A stretch of 64,000 bases of DNA from Platanthera guangdongensis (lineage: Eukaryota; Streptophyta; Magnoliopsida; Asparagales; Orchidaceae). The notes under the pieces were generated by a model. That model saw nothing but the letters and a program-made list of their open reading frames with translations, ran no database searches and was not told the DNA's origin. Below, piece by piece: positions 49,001 to 54,460 of this stretch. The first letter of the stretch is position 1. Each line of letters begins with the position of its first letter. The position numbers and the translations under genes are program-made. The DNA lies in NCBI GenBank assembly GCA_039583875.1, contig CM077151.1, forward strand, positions 23,492,208 through 23,556,207, given 5' to 3'.

Positions 49001-50290
49001 AACACTAAACACATTTTATGGAGTATAGTTCATCCGCATTGTCGTCGAGTGGGTGGGGGAGTAGGTGAAATGTGATGTACACATTTCTCATTCAGTAGTC
49101 AGTGTCAAAAAAATGAGTTGATTATATTTGATGATTATTCAAAAATATTGAATTTAAAAATATAAACTGACTTCACAGCTAGTAAAGCAGGCAAAATGCT
49201 CAACTTCAAAGCATAGATCCTAATAAGAAACAGTTTATCAACCAAAAACTCTAGGGCGGGCACATTCTATACCTGAATCTAAGACAAGAAAAAAGGCATC
49301 ACATATGCTAATTTGAGCACGTTAGGAATGTTCAAAACCAAATTGCTTAGTTTAAACTTATCAAAGATGGACTACAGTTGTATTCATGACAACGAGAAGA
49401 TCAAAGGGAGAACTTTGGGGAACGAGGAGGGCGCTCACCGCCTTTTCAACTCTTCCTCATAAAAATTAGGCAATGATGCCCGAAAATTATGCGAGGTGAG
49501 GGATTATCACAATGTTGCATACTGTTTGATCACTAACATAAATATGAACTAGCAGGCAAAAAAATTTATATTCTACCGTAAGATCATATGAACTCCAGAT
49601 CTTACCTTGTCAGCAAATCCATATCCGCTTGCCTTTACAGAGCTTGTTGAAGAGTGGGCACTATAACAAGTAGCACTAAGAATTCTCAGAAGCCATTCAA
49701 GGATATTCGCCCAAAAAAAACAAGCCTCGTCAGGTAAGCAATTACCTGCTCGAGCTCAAGTCATTGCCTTCATCAAATTTCTCCTCGAGAACCACATCAA
49801 GCCTATCAATTTGGACAACAATCGGTTCTGTTTGAATGGAAGAAACAGCGGGTATCTAAAGTTCAAAGCAAACAAGCGAAAATGTGTTCTTAGGAACTCT
49901 ATAACTCCAAACAACCCCAAAAAACTAGAAATTCTGAGAAAAGTTCAATCTAGCCGCCAAACCAGATCAACCTATCCACAGCACAAAATAAAATTAATTA
50001 CCGTGATCTCCAGCTTGCCAACGCGTGCGGTGCTGACATTCAAAGACAGCGGTAACCCGATACTTGCGTGTAGAGCGTCCCCATTGATGTCTACGCAGAA
50101 TTAATCAACGCAGGGAATGAGATAAAACGAAGTATTCACCGATCAAAATGAGAAACTGGGAGTTTCTTCCAAGATAACCTAGGTTTGAGAGCTGAGCTAC
50201 GCGTCCCTGGAGCTTGAACTGATCCCGGGAAAAAGACTTCAGCCAGTACTTAAGCGTGTATTCGAGCGCCCTTGCAATGATCGACTCCAT
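12997..50290 (-). CDS. Chorein N-terminal bridge-like lipid-transfer protein gene (BLTP3/UHRF1BP1-like), N-terminal 13 exons
   Basis: The coding order on the minus strand is 50290-50179, 50090-50002, 49855-49746, 49660-49606, 23770-23682, 20483-20417, 20339-20277, 20179-20012, 19930-19837, 19764-19685, 19583-19508, 19380-19337, 13064-12997. This gives 1115 bases, about 371 residues. All 12 introns are GT-AG, every phase agrees, and no stop interrupts the frame. The start [20 protein letters not shown] and later blocks ([40 protein letters not shown]) match the plant At3g20720 family, whose N terminus is a chorein domain forming the mouth of a lipid-conducting groove at membrane contact sites. 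Known members are about 1100 residues, so roughly two thirds lie left of the window or are lost. Introns 4, 5 and 12 are swollen by transposons (25.8, 3.2 and 6.3 kb). VPS13 is an alternative relative, but the start and internal blocks fit BLTP3 better. Confidence 0.86.
13065..13740. other. Intron 12, first part: no gene
   Basis: AT-rich intronic sequence. A short segment at about 13375-13400 (GGCTTTGTTTGGCACTCATG) resembles the end of a small MITE, but I found no partner terminal repeat or duplication. A short span at 13545-13610 has the look of a non-coding LTR edge. No coding frame is supported. Confidence 0.4.
13680..14664 (-). pseudogene. Remnant of a minus-strand retroelement with a gag-like opening
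   Basis: The minus strand from 14664 has an open frame with [20 protein letters not shown], a coiled-coil-like segment common at the start of plant LTR-element gag. It then breaks at 14389 and continues in shifted frames ([19 protein letters not shown]). Downstream at 13750-13910 an LTR-like promoter (TATTTAAAGG on the minus strand) is seen. Assignment is weak, with no catalytic motif. Confidence 0.35.
14891..16484 (+). repeat. LTR of a del/Tekay-type gypsy element
   Basis: It starts TGTAACACTCCGGTTTT, the characteristic opening of del/Tekay LTRs, and contains the family's GGCCGTG/CACGGC-rich segment at 15050-15160. It ends near 16484, before ATTTGGTATCGTACTTTAGG, a decayed tRNA-iMet primer site. 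The last bases read TAAA where TACA is expected. No 3' LTR was found. Confidence 0.6.
16734..17330 (+). pseudogene. Gag fragment of the del/Tekay-type element
   Basis: The frame contains [20 protein letters not shown], then [20 protein letters not shown] and ATLY. After a frameshift come LGDEALL and [20 protein letters not shown]. This is the gypsy gag structural core. It stops without zinc knuckle or pol, so only the 5' third of the element survives in intron 12. Confidence 0.65.
17331..19336. other. Intron 12, remaining part: no gene recognised
   Basis: Bases 17480-17990 are pyrimidine-rich and keep open frames on both strands (17518-17886 plus, 17473-17703 minus). The protein is low-complexity Pro/Ser/Leu with no motif, like an LTR leader. 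From 18000 on the sequence is AT-rich intronic DNA with no repeat that I can define. Confidence 0.4.
19337..19380 (-). CDS. Exon 12 of the BLTP3-like gene
   Basis: 44 bases, residues 335-349: completes an Asp codon and reads [14 protein letters not shown], a highly conserved family block. Acceptor TTTCAG, donor GTAATA. The following intron is 6272 bases. Confidence 0.85.
19508..19583 (-). CDS. Exon 11 of the BLTP3-like gene
   Basis: 76 bases, residues 310-334 plus one base: [20 protein letters not shown] followed by CIKDP. Donor GTATG. In the family this segment closes the repeated hydrophobic-groove unit of the N-terminal region. Confidence 0.86.
19685..19764 (-). CDS. Exon 10 of the BLTP3-like gene
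   Basis: 80 bases, residues 283-309: [20 protein letters not shown] then DLKANQ. Acceptor CACAG, donor GTTTTG. Confidence 0.86.
19837..19930 (-). CDS. Exon 9 of the BLTP3-like gene
   Basis: 94 bases, residues 252-282 plus one base: [20 protein letters not shown], then [11 protein letters not shown]. Matches the family block joining the chorein region to the next beta-rich repeat. Confidence 0.87.
20012..20179 (-). CDS. Exon 8 of the BLTP3-like gene
   Basis: 168 bases, residues 196-251: [18 protein letters not shown], a Ser-rich variable loop, then [20 protein letters not shown]. These two conserved blocks are the clearest family signature. Donor GTAATC follows GGCTTAT. Confidence 0.9.
20277..20339 (-). 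CDS. Exon 7 of the BLTP3-like gene
   Basis: 63 bases, residues 175-195: [20 protein letters not shown] then K. Acceptor GCCAG, donor GTTCTT. Confidence 0.86.
20417..20483 (-). CDS. Exon 6 of the BLTP3-like gene
   Basis: 67 bases, residues 152-174: completes a Trp codon and reads [20 protein letters not shown] then WE. Acceptor TAGCAG, donor GTAATT. It is separated from exon 5 by a 3.2 kb intron with copia debris. Confidence 0.85.
20620..21330 (+). pseudogene. Copia RT-end/RNase H fragment in intron 5
   Basis: The plus strand reads [38 protein letters not shown] and, after stops, [20 protein letters not shown]. This is the 3' part of a Ty1/copia polyprotein. Several stops and frameshifts (near 20675, 20955, 21217) show it is dead. 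It is antisense to the host gene. Confidence 0.8.
21331..21540 (+). repeat. Probable 3' LTR of the copia fragment
   Basis: A purine tract with a run of 12 G (about 21318-21333) is followed by TTGAGAGATATTTACAAGCC, typical of a copia polypurine tract/LTR junction. A TATATATAGACC promoter-like box lies at about 21461. The end near CATTCAACTACA is a guess, since no second copy is present. Confidence 0.5.
21541..21824 (-). pseudogene. Copia protease-region fragment
   Basis: Minus-strand frame with [20 protein letters not shown], the copia protease active-site region (normally D-S-G-A; here DFGA), after a gag tail [17 protein letters not shown]. It belongs to a second copia element in the opposite orientation to the RNase H fragment next to it. 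Confidence 0.7.
21825..23067. other. Intron 5 middle: no gene recognised
   Basis: AT-rich sequence without a supported frame. The last bases (GTTTGAGGGGTAG, up to 23067) look like a copia polypurine tract, so part of this stretch may be decayed interior of the LTR element that follows. Confidence 0.35.
23068..23206 (+). repeat. Copia LTR, 3' or solo
   Basis: It begins TGTTAGGATATGC directly after a purine tract (CAGTTTGAGGGGTAG), as copia 3' LTRs do. It runs about 140 bases to CAATTCAATTCAATG. The end is uncertain and no partner LTR was found. Confidence 0.5.
23682..23770 (-). CDS. Exon 5 of the BLTP3-like gene
   Basis: 89 bases, residues 123-151 plus two bases: [20 protein letters not shown], then GAQVQGGST. 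Acceptor TTTTCAG (23771-23772 is AG), donor GTAAAT. It lies 25.8 kb downstream of exon 4, yet the phases join exactly. Confidence 0.88.
24117..24324 (+). repeat. 5' LTR of element E
   Basis: 208 bases, TGTTATGACCCGG to AGCATAACA, with a promoter box GGGTATATAGGGGG at about 24224. It matches 41528-41665 over its last 140 bases (CGGGCCCAG, GGGTATAT, GCATCCC, GTATTTTTCCC). Confidence 0.82.
24444..26786 (+). repeat. 5' LTR of element D
   Basis: 2343 bases, TGTGACGCACATC to GCCGTTACA. It contains a GGCTGGTTGG-rich block (24850-24930) and a GGGCTGTTTGGACTGTG minisatellite-like block (25485-25760). The open frames across the block (for example 25287-25799, Trp/Cys/Gly-rich) are by-products of the repeat, not genes. 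Confidence 0.93.
25485..25760 (+). repeat. Degenerate minisatellite in the 5' LTR of element D
   Basis: Recurring GGGCTGTTTGGACTGTG and TATGGGCTGTTT variants over about 275 bases. The same block is at 32555-32830 in the 3' LTR. The T+G bias makes the strand purine-poor and gives long Trp-Ala-Val-Leu frames. Confidence 0.7.
26793..26805 (+). other. Primer binding site of element D, tRNA-iMet
   Basis: TGGTATCAGAGTC lies six bases after the 5' LTR end and matches the tRNA-iMet complement except near its 3' side. Confidence 0.75.
26877..27164 (+). pseudogene. Gag, N-terminal part, of element D
   Basis: Starts at ATG 26877 ([18 protein letters not shown]). A Gln/Pro-rich leader is followed by [20 protein letters not shown], the gag entry block. 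It stops at TGA 27162-27164; the frame is otherwise continuous with the pol frame that follows, so a single stop codon interrupts the polyprotein. Confidence 0.8.
27165..30479 (+). pseudogene. Gag-pol polyprotein of element D: gag core, protease, RT, RNase H, integrase start
   Basis: About 1100 codons without a stop. Gag core ([28 protein letters not shown]) and two Cys/His clusters, the second [14 protein letters not shown] (about 27820). Protease [12 protein letters not shown] (about 28124) and [12 protein letters not shown] with [24 protein letters not shown] and the catalytic FIDD (about 29130). RNase [17 protein letters not shown] (about 29565) and VADALS. Integrase HHCC zinc finger ([26 protein letters not shown]). 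It ends at TGA 30477-30479 within the integrase core. All catalytic motifs are intact. Confidence 0.9.
30480..31478 (+). pseudogene. Integrase core, C-terminal domain and chromodomain of element D
   Basis: Continues in the same frame after the stop: [31 protein letters not shown] (catalytic Asp), [18 protein letters not shown] (catalytic Glu), the C-terminal block [19 protein letters not shown] and [12 protein letters not shown], then [14 protein letters not shown] and [16 protein letters not shown]. That last segment is a chromodomain, the module that lets chromoviruses target heterochromatin. It ends DNMEE with TGA. Confidence 0.9.
31497..31513 (+). other. Polypurine tract of element D
   Basis: TTAAGGAGGGGAGAAT directly before the 3' LTR; the purine run primes plus-strand DNA synthesis. 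Confidence 0.75.
31514..33855 (+). repeat. 3' LTR of element D
   Basis: 2342 bases, almost identical to 24444-26786. Visible differences are mostly transitions (for example GGCCGTTACA versus GGTCGTTACA at the end) plus a shorter T-run. It is followed by the TSD GGAAG. Confidence 0.93.
33861..34533 (+). pseudogene. Gag of element E, middle part between insertions D and F
   Basis: Rejoined with 24380-24443 the frame starts near the primer site and reads [20 protein letters not shown], an N-terminal coiled-coil-like gag region. It is followed by a Gly/Arg/Ser-rich low-complexity part (34100-34450) with frame breaks. Element F cuts it at 34534. Confidence 0.6.
34534..34917 (-). repeat. 3' LTR of element F
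   Basis: 384 bases bounded by TGTTACCACTAG and CGGTAACA. The last codons of the F polyprotein ([20 protein letters not shown]) lie inside it, a known habit of Reina elements. It contains the near-palindrome GGTATCGCGGTGAG...GATACCGCG at 34800-34840. Confidence 0.88.
34838..35492 (-). pseudogene. Integrase C-terminal domain and chromodomain-like tail of element F
   Basis: The frame 35492-35022 has [40 protein letters not shown] and [17 protein letters not shown] Pro/Ser tail ([20 protein letters not shown]) reaches a TGA near 35022. The same frame then goes on through ASTSTW-like text to [11 protein letters not shown] and into the LTR, ending at about 34855. Confidence 0.75.
35489..36333 (-). 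pseudogene. Integrase of element F
   Basis: Zinc finger wording ([30 protein letters not shown]), then [20 protein letters not shown] (first Asp), [39 protein letters not shown] (second Asp) and [13 protein letters not shown] (Glu). A frame change near 35660 splits the core from its end. Confidence 0.82.
36355..37588 (-). pseudogene. Reverse transcriptase-RNase H of element F
   Basis: The frame 37529-37194 has [40 protein letters not shown] and [17 protein letters not shown]. The YVDD box region (near 37200) is shifted by an A-run (TCATCAAAAAAAAAC on the plus strand). RNase H follows at 36857-36399 ([20 protein letters not shown]) and 37047-36355 ([12 protein letters not shown]). Confidence 0.8.
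37589..38467 (-). pseudogene. Zinc cluster and protease of element F
   Basis: Starts [14 protein letters not shown], a gag zinc cluster. The protease site reads [12 protein letters not shown] where the family has D-S-G-A-S, so the catalytic triad is changed. Further on are [20 protein letters not shown] and the RT entry [14 protein letters not shown] [18 protein letters not shown]. Open for 292 codons but probably inactive. Confidence 0.78.
38499..39400 (-). pseudogene. Gag of element F
   Basis: Frame 39400-39053 opens with [12 protein letters not shown] and a heptad-like stretch [20 protein letters not shown]. Frame 38990-38499 has [40 protein letters not shown] and [20 protein letters not shown], the gypsy gag core. 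One frameshift separates them. Confidence 0.75.
39453..39831 (-). repeat. 5' LTR of element F
   Basis: 379 bases. On the minus strand it ends CTAGTGGTAACA and is followed by TTTGGTCTGATCTGCCGC, the usual start of the Reina interior and the likely primer site. Confidence 0.87.
39910..40378. mobile_element. MITE with a palindromic tandem array, TSD CTTAG
   Basis: 469 bases flanked by CTTAG at 39905-39909 and 40379-40383. The ends are TTGTCAAGG and (reverse complement) TTATCAAAGG. Outer arms are GGCGC-rich (GCGCACCTGAGGCG). The centre carries about four copies of a 30-base unit with the perfect palindrome ATTGGGCGCCCAAT. It is inserted in gag of element E; removing it joins the gag frame into a run that continues with [18 protein letters not shown]. 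Confidence 0.75.
40089..40207. repeat. 30-base tandem repeats with a 14-base palindrome
   Basis: GGCGCCCAATCGCTGAAATT followed by GAGCGAATTG repeats about four times, with small changes at both ends. An inverted variant (CGAATTCGCTCAATTGCAGC) follows at 40228, so the whole centre can fold back. Confidence 0.8.
40384..41521 (+). pseudogene. Gag core, zinc cluster and protease of element E
   Basis: Gag core [20 protein letters not shown], then [20 protein letters not shown] and [20 protein letters not shown]. The zinc cluster is [16 protein letters not shown] (about 40987). Protease [18 protein letters not shown] (about 41214), then [18 protein letters not shown]. Stops at 40530, 40775 and 40808 break it. 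At about 41522 the frame runs into 3' LTR sequence, so RT through integrase were lost by one deletion. Confidence 0.78.
41528..41665 (+). repeat. Truncated 3' LTR of element E
   Basis: 138 bases matching the last two thirds of 24117-24324 (GTCGGGCCCAGCC, GGGTATATGG, ATTGGTGCATCCC, GTATTTTTCCC), ending AGCGTAATA before the TSD GGAAG. A run of 13 G at 41570-41582 is a replication-slippage product. Confidence 0.8.
41671..42046. other. Remaining original intron 4 sequence between insertions E and G
   Basis: AT-rich, no frame supported. With 23771-24116 and 48865-49605 it makes up what is left of intron 4, about 1.5 kb in total. Confidence 0.55.
42047..42310 (+). repeat. 5' LTR of element G
   Basis: TGTTATGGTGTCAC to GGCCCATAACA, 264 bases. 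Shorter than LTR2 because a roughly 110-base stretch seen at 48725-48830 is missing here. Confidence 0.78.
42311..43208 (+). other. Interior of element G, no recognised gene
   Basis: Plus frames such as 42584-42847 ([17 protein letters not shown], then Pro/Ser/Val-rich) are low complexity and start inside a pyrimidine-rich leader. No zinc knuckle, protease or RT motif. Likely non-coding cargo between the primer site and the purine tract. Confidence 0.5.
43209..43353 (+). repeat. 3' LTR of element G, first part
   Basis: Starts TGTTAGGTCCCACAC and aligns with the first half of LTR1 (GATTATCTACG, TTATTAATCGAGT). It is cut at 43353 by the copia insertion and resumes at 48607 (GTCACATGTAGTGTTATAAG), ending GCCCATAACA at 48859. 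Confidence 0.75.
43354..43535 (-). repeat. 3' LTR of copia A
   Basis: 182 bases. The adjoining CTCTCCCACAAGCTGG (plus strand) is the purine tract on the minus strand that defines the junction. Confidence 0.85.
43468..43905 (-). pseudogene. RNase H of copia A
   Basis: [40 protein letters not shown] and [16 protein letters not shown], then [20 protein letters not shown]: the copia RNase H catalytic and ADxLTK blocks. Frame breaks separate it from RT. The CDS tail runs into the LTR. Confidence 0.82.
44385..44990 (-). pseudogene. Reverse transcriptase of copia A
   Basis: [43 protein letters not shown] (D lost to N in the QxDVKxAFL block), then [16 protein letters not shown] and [15 protein letters not shown] (YVDD intact). 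Two frames overlap near 44720-44790. Confidence 0.82.
45021..46339 (-). pseudogene. Integrase and linker of copia A
   Basis: GAG-pre-integrase [17 protein letters not shown] (46300-46191), core [20 protein letters not shown] with TDNACEY (catalytic Asp), then [20 protein letters not shown] (Glu). The C-terminal part reads [37 protein letters not shown], followed by a Pro-rich linker (45400-45200). A stop near 46000 and frameshifts are present. Confidence 0.8.
46191..47441 (-). pseudogene. Gag, zinc knuckle and protease of copia A
   Basis: Gag core [20 protein letters not shown] (47375) then AYAMWIDLQ. Zinc knuckle [14 protein letters not shown] at about 46855-46815. Protease [14 protein letters not shown], where the catalytic Asp is His. 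A frame 46703-46191 stays open from protease through the pre-integrase part. Confidence 0.75.
47600..48400 (-). repeat. Repetitive 5' leader of copia A
   Basis: About 800 bases between the primer site and gag, built of degenerate units such as CAGCGACTAGAAGAGGTCGC and GCGGCAAG (plus strand), purine-rich. Open frames across it (for example 47306-47917) are repeat by-products. Copia B lacks an equal-sized block. Confidence 0.6.
48399..48412 (-). other. Primer binding site of copia A, tRNA-iMet
   Basis: On the minus strand TGGTATCAGAGGCA directly follows the 5' LTR end. Confidence 0.8.
48413..48606 (-). repeat. 5' LTR of copia A
   Basis: 194 bases. Differs from the 3' copy by a 12-base insertion (GCCAATAAATTGG area) and about ten substitutions. 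Confidence 0.85.
48865..49605. other. Intron 4, 5' end: no gene
   Basis: Ordinary AT-rich intron sequence. The donor of intron 4 is GTAAGATCTGG on the minus strand at 49605. No repeat recognised. Confidence 0.55.
49606..49660 (-). CDS. Exon 4 of the BLTP3-like gene
   Basis: 55 bases, residues 104-122: [19 protein letters not shown], the family's Ser-rich linker and SGYGFADK block that precedes IADGMT in exon 5. Acceptor TTATAG, donor GTAAGA. Confidence 0.86.
49746..49855 (-). CDS. Exon 3 of the BLTP3-like gene
   Basis: 110 bases, residues 68-103 plus two bases: [33 protein letters not shown]. Acceptor TTTAG, donor GTAATT. Confidence 0.87.
50002..50090 (-). CDS. Exon 2 of the BLTP3-like gene
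   Basis: 89 bases, residues 38-67: [29 protein letters not shown], the core of the chorein domain. Acceptor GCGTAG, donor GTAATT. Confidence 0.88.
50179..50290 (-). CDS. Exon 1 (start) of the BLTP3-like gene
   Basis: 112 bases: [37 protein letters not shown]. The start is chosen because family members begin with the same [28 protein letters not shown] segment. Donor GTTATC follows CCTAG. Confidence 0.9.
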
Positions 50291-51150
50291 ACGGAATCGA
50301 AGGGCGCCCTACAAGATTTTGGTAGCCTGCAGATTGAGAACGGGAAGTGGAAGACGGGAAAAATCTAATATTTGAAGAATATCGGTGCGATATTTTTGTT
50401 TCTTCCTTATTTTTCTGCTTTTTTCCGTCGGGCCCGGCCTTTTTTTCCTGGCTCTTCCCTCAGGCCCAATTAGGTAGCCATAGCATTTCATAAAGTGGCA
50501 TTTCATAGAAAAAATCAACACAATGCATGATTATTATAGCTTGATCGTGGGACTTCTGCTCTACACGTGATCCTTTCACTGGGAGCGGGTAGCGCCTTGC
50601 AGCTCATGGTTGCTGGTTTTATGCACCCTTCGTCCGTTCTTTTTTTGAGATGATTTCGAACCCTTTGAGCGAGTGAGTGTGGTTTGATTTGCGCGGCTCG
50701 CCTGGTCATGTTGACTCTCTTCATCTTTGGTCAACAACTTTCAGTTTTAGCTTAGAAAATTCCGAGGAAATCAAATGAATAGTGAAGCAACTCACATTAT
50801 TTTTTTCCGCTGAGTGTGGATCATGGCAATCCTCGAGTCAGATTAGGAAACAAATCTCTGATTGAAAATTTTCGCTCCTTGGACAATGCTAAATTTTGAC
50901 GGTTTGTGCCAAAGGAAAATCCTATTTATCTGTAGTTAACAATTTTGCTTGCAGATAAATTTTTAATAAAAAAGGGATTGCCGAAGTTCCTTGGGTGTGA
51001 TCTGACGTTTATAGGTGATGTGCATAACCACCGCGTCGCCACCACAGAGCCTTAGACTCAATTTGAGGTGATGTTTTAGCTCATGGGAGTTTGGACAAAA
51101 ACATCACCTTCATTTAAGTATTTTTTTTTTGGGTCCAGGTCTCGGAGCGT
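50291..51150 (-). promoter_or_regulatory. 5' UTR/promoter region of the BLTP3-like gene
   Basis: Upstream of the start codon with no coding frame. No confident TATA box seen. Bases 51000-51060 (GTGATGTGCATAACCACCGC, GTCGCCACC) resemble 57630-57680 and are probably a decayed MITE. An inverted-repeat element begins at 51151, so the promoter has mobile DNA within 0.9 kb. Confidence 0.45.
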
Positions 51151-51349
51151 TTGGGACCAATGAGAAAACTAGTGGGCCTCCTACAAAAATTCATTGCCTA
51201 CGGTTCTGTTTGGCACAGCTCATGCGGCTGGAGAAGCTCTTTTCCAGCCGTCAGAGCAGGTATTGGATCTGTTTGGGACAGCTTCCCACTAAAATCACTT
51301 TTTAAAAAACAGCTCTGGGAGCTATTTTTGGGAAGCATTCCCCCCCCCC

Positions 51350-51735
51350 CTGCGTTTCAGCAAATCCCGATTCTCCTTCCGCGAAATCCCGCGTCTGCCC
51401 CATTCCCGATTCTTCTTTCGCCTCTTTCCCGATCCCGATCCCGATCCCGCGGCTACTCCGCATTCCCGATCGCGAGTCACCTCTCCTTCCGCCTTCTCCC
51501 GATCGCAGACGCTGCCAGCTTCTCCCGATCGTTGACGCCGACGCCTTCTCCCGATCGCAGACCTCGCCGCAGAACCTCCAGCTCGCAGCAGTAGCCGCCG
51601 CCTGTAACCGATCGCACGAACCCTAGCTTTTTCGGCGACGGAATCCAGCCTCTCCTCCTCCCCCAGCGCCGGCAAGGTGGTACTCCTCTGCCGCTCCTTC
51701 TTCCTCCTCTCCGGAGACAACAACGAGGAGTTCTT
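51350..51735 (+). pseudogene. Captured GC-rich first-exon-like segment
   Basis: GC-rich sequence with a CCCGAT hexamer array (51430-51455) and further CTCCCGATCG repeats. The plus frame to 51594 is Pro/Ser/Arg-rich. It resembles the 5' UTR or first exon of a grass/plant gene, but I do not recognise the gene. Confidence 0.4.
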
Positions 51736-51784
51736 TGTTGTACAGGTCTGTCATAGATATACATTATTGATAATTCTTGTACAG

Positions 51785-52287
<503 letters not shown>

Positions 52288-52435
52288 GCTGATGAGTCTT
52301 CTTTCGTTCCCTCAGAGGCTGAGGAACCTGCGGCAGATGATGAAAGTGAAAGCGATATGAGTGATGCTGCTGGAGAAGAACATATGTCTACAGTACGAGA
52401 TACATTGCCGAAGAGATATAAAGCGCGTGCAGGTA
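52288..52435 (+). pseudogene. Unrecognised acidic coding piece fused to the UGPase fragment
   Basis: The frame continues ADESSFVPSEAEEPAADDES, ESDMSDAAGEEHMSTVRDTL, PKRYKARA and then meets a donor-like GGTAAAAA at about 52433. An acidic Glu/Asp/Ser-rich protein followed by a basic KRYKAR patch, not part of UGPase. Origin unknown. Confidence 0.5.
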
Positions 52436-52999
52436 AAAATTCGATTCAACGCTTACTAAAAATTGAAATGGTTAAAAATATCAAAAGTTTGATTCATATC
52501 AATTTATTTTCGAACAGGTGATCGAAATGATTGAAAAAAAGAGTCGCCGGATGTTGCAAGATCTTTTTTTTCTATTTGCTACAACTATGTAAAAGACACA
52601 TGTTATCAGTTATTTTTAAATATTTATGTATTTTCGTTTTTTAAAAAACAGCTTCCAAAAGCTGTTTCTCCAAACAGAAAAAGGAGAAAATCGCTCTTCA
52701 AAGCGCACTTCTGCGCATAACACTCAAATACTCTGCAGCTTTTCAAAACTGCTCCCCAGAAAACTATTTCAAAACAGCTCTATCCGGACAGCAGCTTTTC
52801 AATCCGCCAGAGCTGTCCCAAACAGACCCTACATCTCACTGTTCATGGCGGGACCCACTTTATGGGATATTTTTGATGTTCTCAATTCTCATTGGTCCCA
52901 AGTGACGTACGGAACCGAACAGAATTGCTCCTTCATATAGCATATATTTGGCATGACACAGGTACAACCACCACTAAGACTGTGTTTGGCGTGACTTAT

Positions 53000-54150
53000 C
53001 CCAGTTTATATGTTCGTCATAGAAGGTCTAGAAAATAAGGTCTGTAAGTTGATTAAGTCACTATACGGATTGAAACAAGCACCTAAAATGTGATATGAAA
53101 AATTTGACACTTGTGTAAAAAGCTTGGGTTTCAAATCCAGTATATCAGATAAATGTCTGTACGTGAGAATAAGTGCAAATAAAGTAGCAATCATATGCTT
53201 GTACGTTGATGACATTCTAATTCTAGGAACTGATCAGTCTGAGGTGAAAGACGTGAAAGTTGTCTTGACGGCCAATTTAGCATGAAAGACCCAGGTGAGG
53301 TGAAAACCATCCTAGGAATGGAAGTGAACTTCACAAAAAAAGGGTATTATCCTGAGTTAGAGTCACTACATTAGGAATCTACTGGAAAAGTGGGGTTACG
53401 ATAAGAGCAAAAAAGCTGAGACTCCATACGATTATAATAGTAGACTGAAACTGAATGAAGGTTTAGCTATTAGACAGTTGGATTATTCCAAACTCATAGG
53501 AAGTCTCATGTACGCTACTACCTGCACTAGACCTGACATAGCCTTTACGGTCGGCATGTTGAGTAGATTCACCAGTAACTCTGGGAAGGACCACTGGGAC
53601 GCCTTAAAAAGGCTAATGAGATACCTAAAGTATACTGAGAAGTATGATTTATGTTACAGTGGCATCCTCCAGTGCTTGAAGGGTATTCTGACGCATCCTG
53701 GTGCTCAGAATTAGCTGATTGTCGATCCACTAGTGGTTTTGTGTTTACACTAGGAGGAGCTGCAGTATCTTGGAAGTCTAAAAGGCAAACGTGCATTGCA
53801 CTATCCTCCATAGAATCGGAATTCTATGCTCTCGCTTTAGCTGGAGAAGAAGCAGAGTGGATAAGAGATCTAATATTGGACATTCCAATGACGAGTCTAA
53901 AAATGAACTCTATTTCGATTTATTGTGACAATCAAGCCACAAAAATCATTGCTACAAATACGTTGTTCAATGTAAAGCGAATGCAACTAAGGATGAAACA
54001 GGTCTGGTTGACCTATCTCACCAGTCAGGGGATAATCTCTCTTTTGGACGTGAGATCAAAAGATAATGTAGCAGATGTCCTTACTAAGGGCTTATGTAAG
54101 GTTCTCACATCTAAAACATCGGGGGAGATGATATTAACGTCCATTTAGGA
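53000..54150 (+). pseudogene. Copia RT-RNase H remnant (element H)
   Basis: SLYGLKQAPKMWYEKFDTC-like text, IICLYVDDILILGTDQSEVK (YVDD intact), MKDPGEVKTILGMEVNF, then [40 protein letters not shown] and [20 protein letters not shown]. Stops and frameshifts near 53090, 53290, 53370 and 53690. The 5' half of the element (gag, protease, integrase) is absent. Confidence 0.85.
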
Positions 54151-54277
54151 GGACTTAACACCTAGCTCATGTTTTAAATTTAAGAACAGTTGTTTGCTTA
54201 CATTCAAGCATCTACGTTGAGCACACTAAAGTATTTCAGATGTTATCTGATGAAAGCTAGAGGTGAGATAGTTGTCA

Positions 54278-54460
54278 GTCATTCCAAATTTGATGACTTA
54301 TGTAACTATTCTTTGTCAAAGACTGAATTGTGTATCATTCCAAAAAGGAATACTGAGCTTGCTGATATGTGTCCCGATATTATGATTATTAGTTATATCA
54401 TTCCAAACTTGATGATATAATAGTCACAGCTTGTTGTATCATTCCAAACTTGATGATATA
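54278..54460 (+). repeat. Repeated 18-base motif in the copia H 3' region
   Basis: ATCATTCCAAACTTGATGAT occurs at 54395 and 54436 almost unchanged, as variants at 54278 and 54334, and again at 55097 inside the LTR. Spacing is irregular. Confidence 0.65.

Noticed and set aside
12997..50290. Assigning the host gene to VPS13
   Set aside because: The start [20 protein letters not shown] and the [17 protein letters not shown] blocks fit the UHRF1BP1-like/BLTP3 family; VPS13 starts differently, although it shares the chorein fold.
50515..50724. Small minus-strand frame upstream of the BLTP3-like start
   Set aside because: No homology or coding signal; likely chance frame in the promoter region.
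53006..54148. Intact copia pol
   Set aside because: Stops and frameshifts at several points and absence of gag, protease, integrase and 5' LTR.
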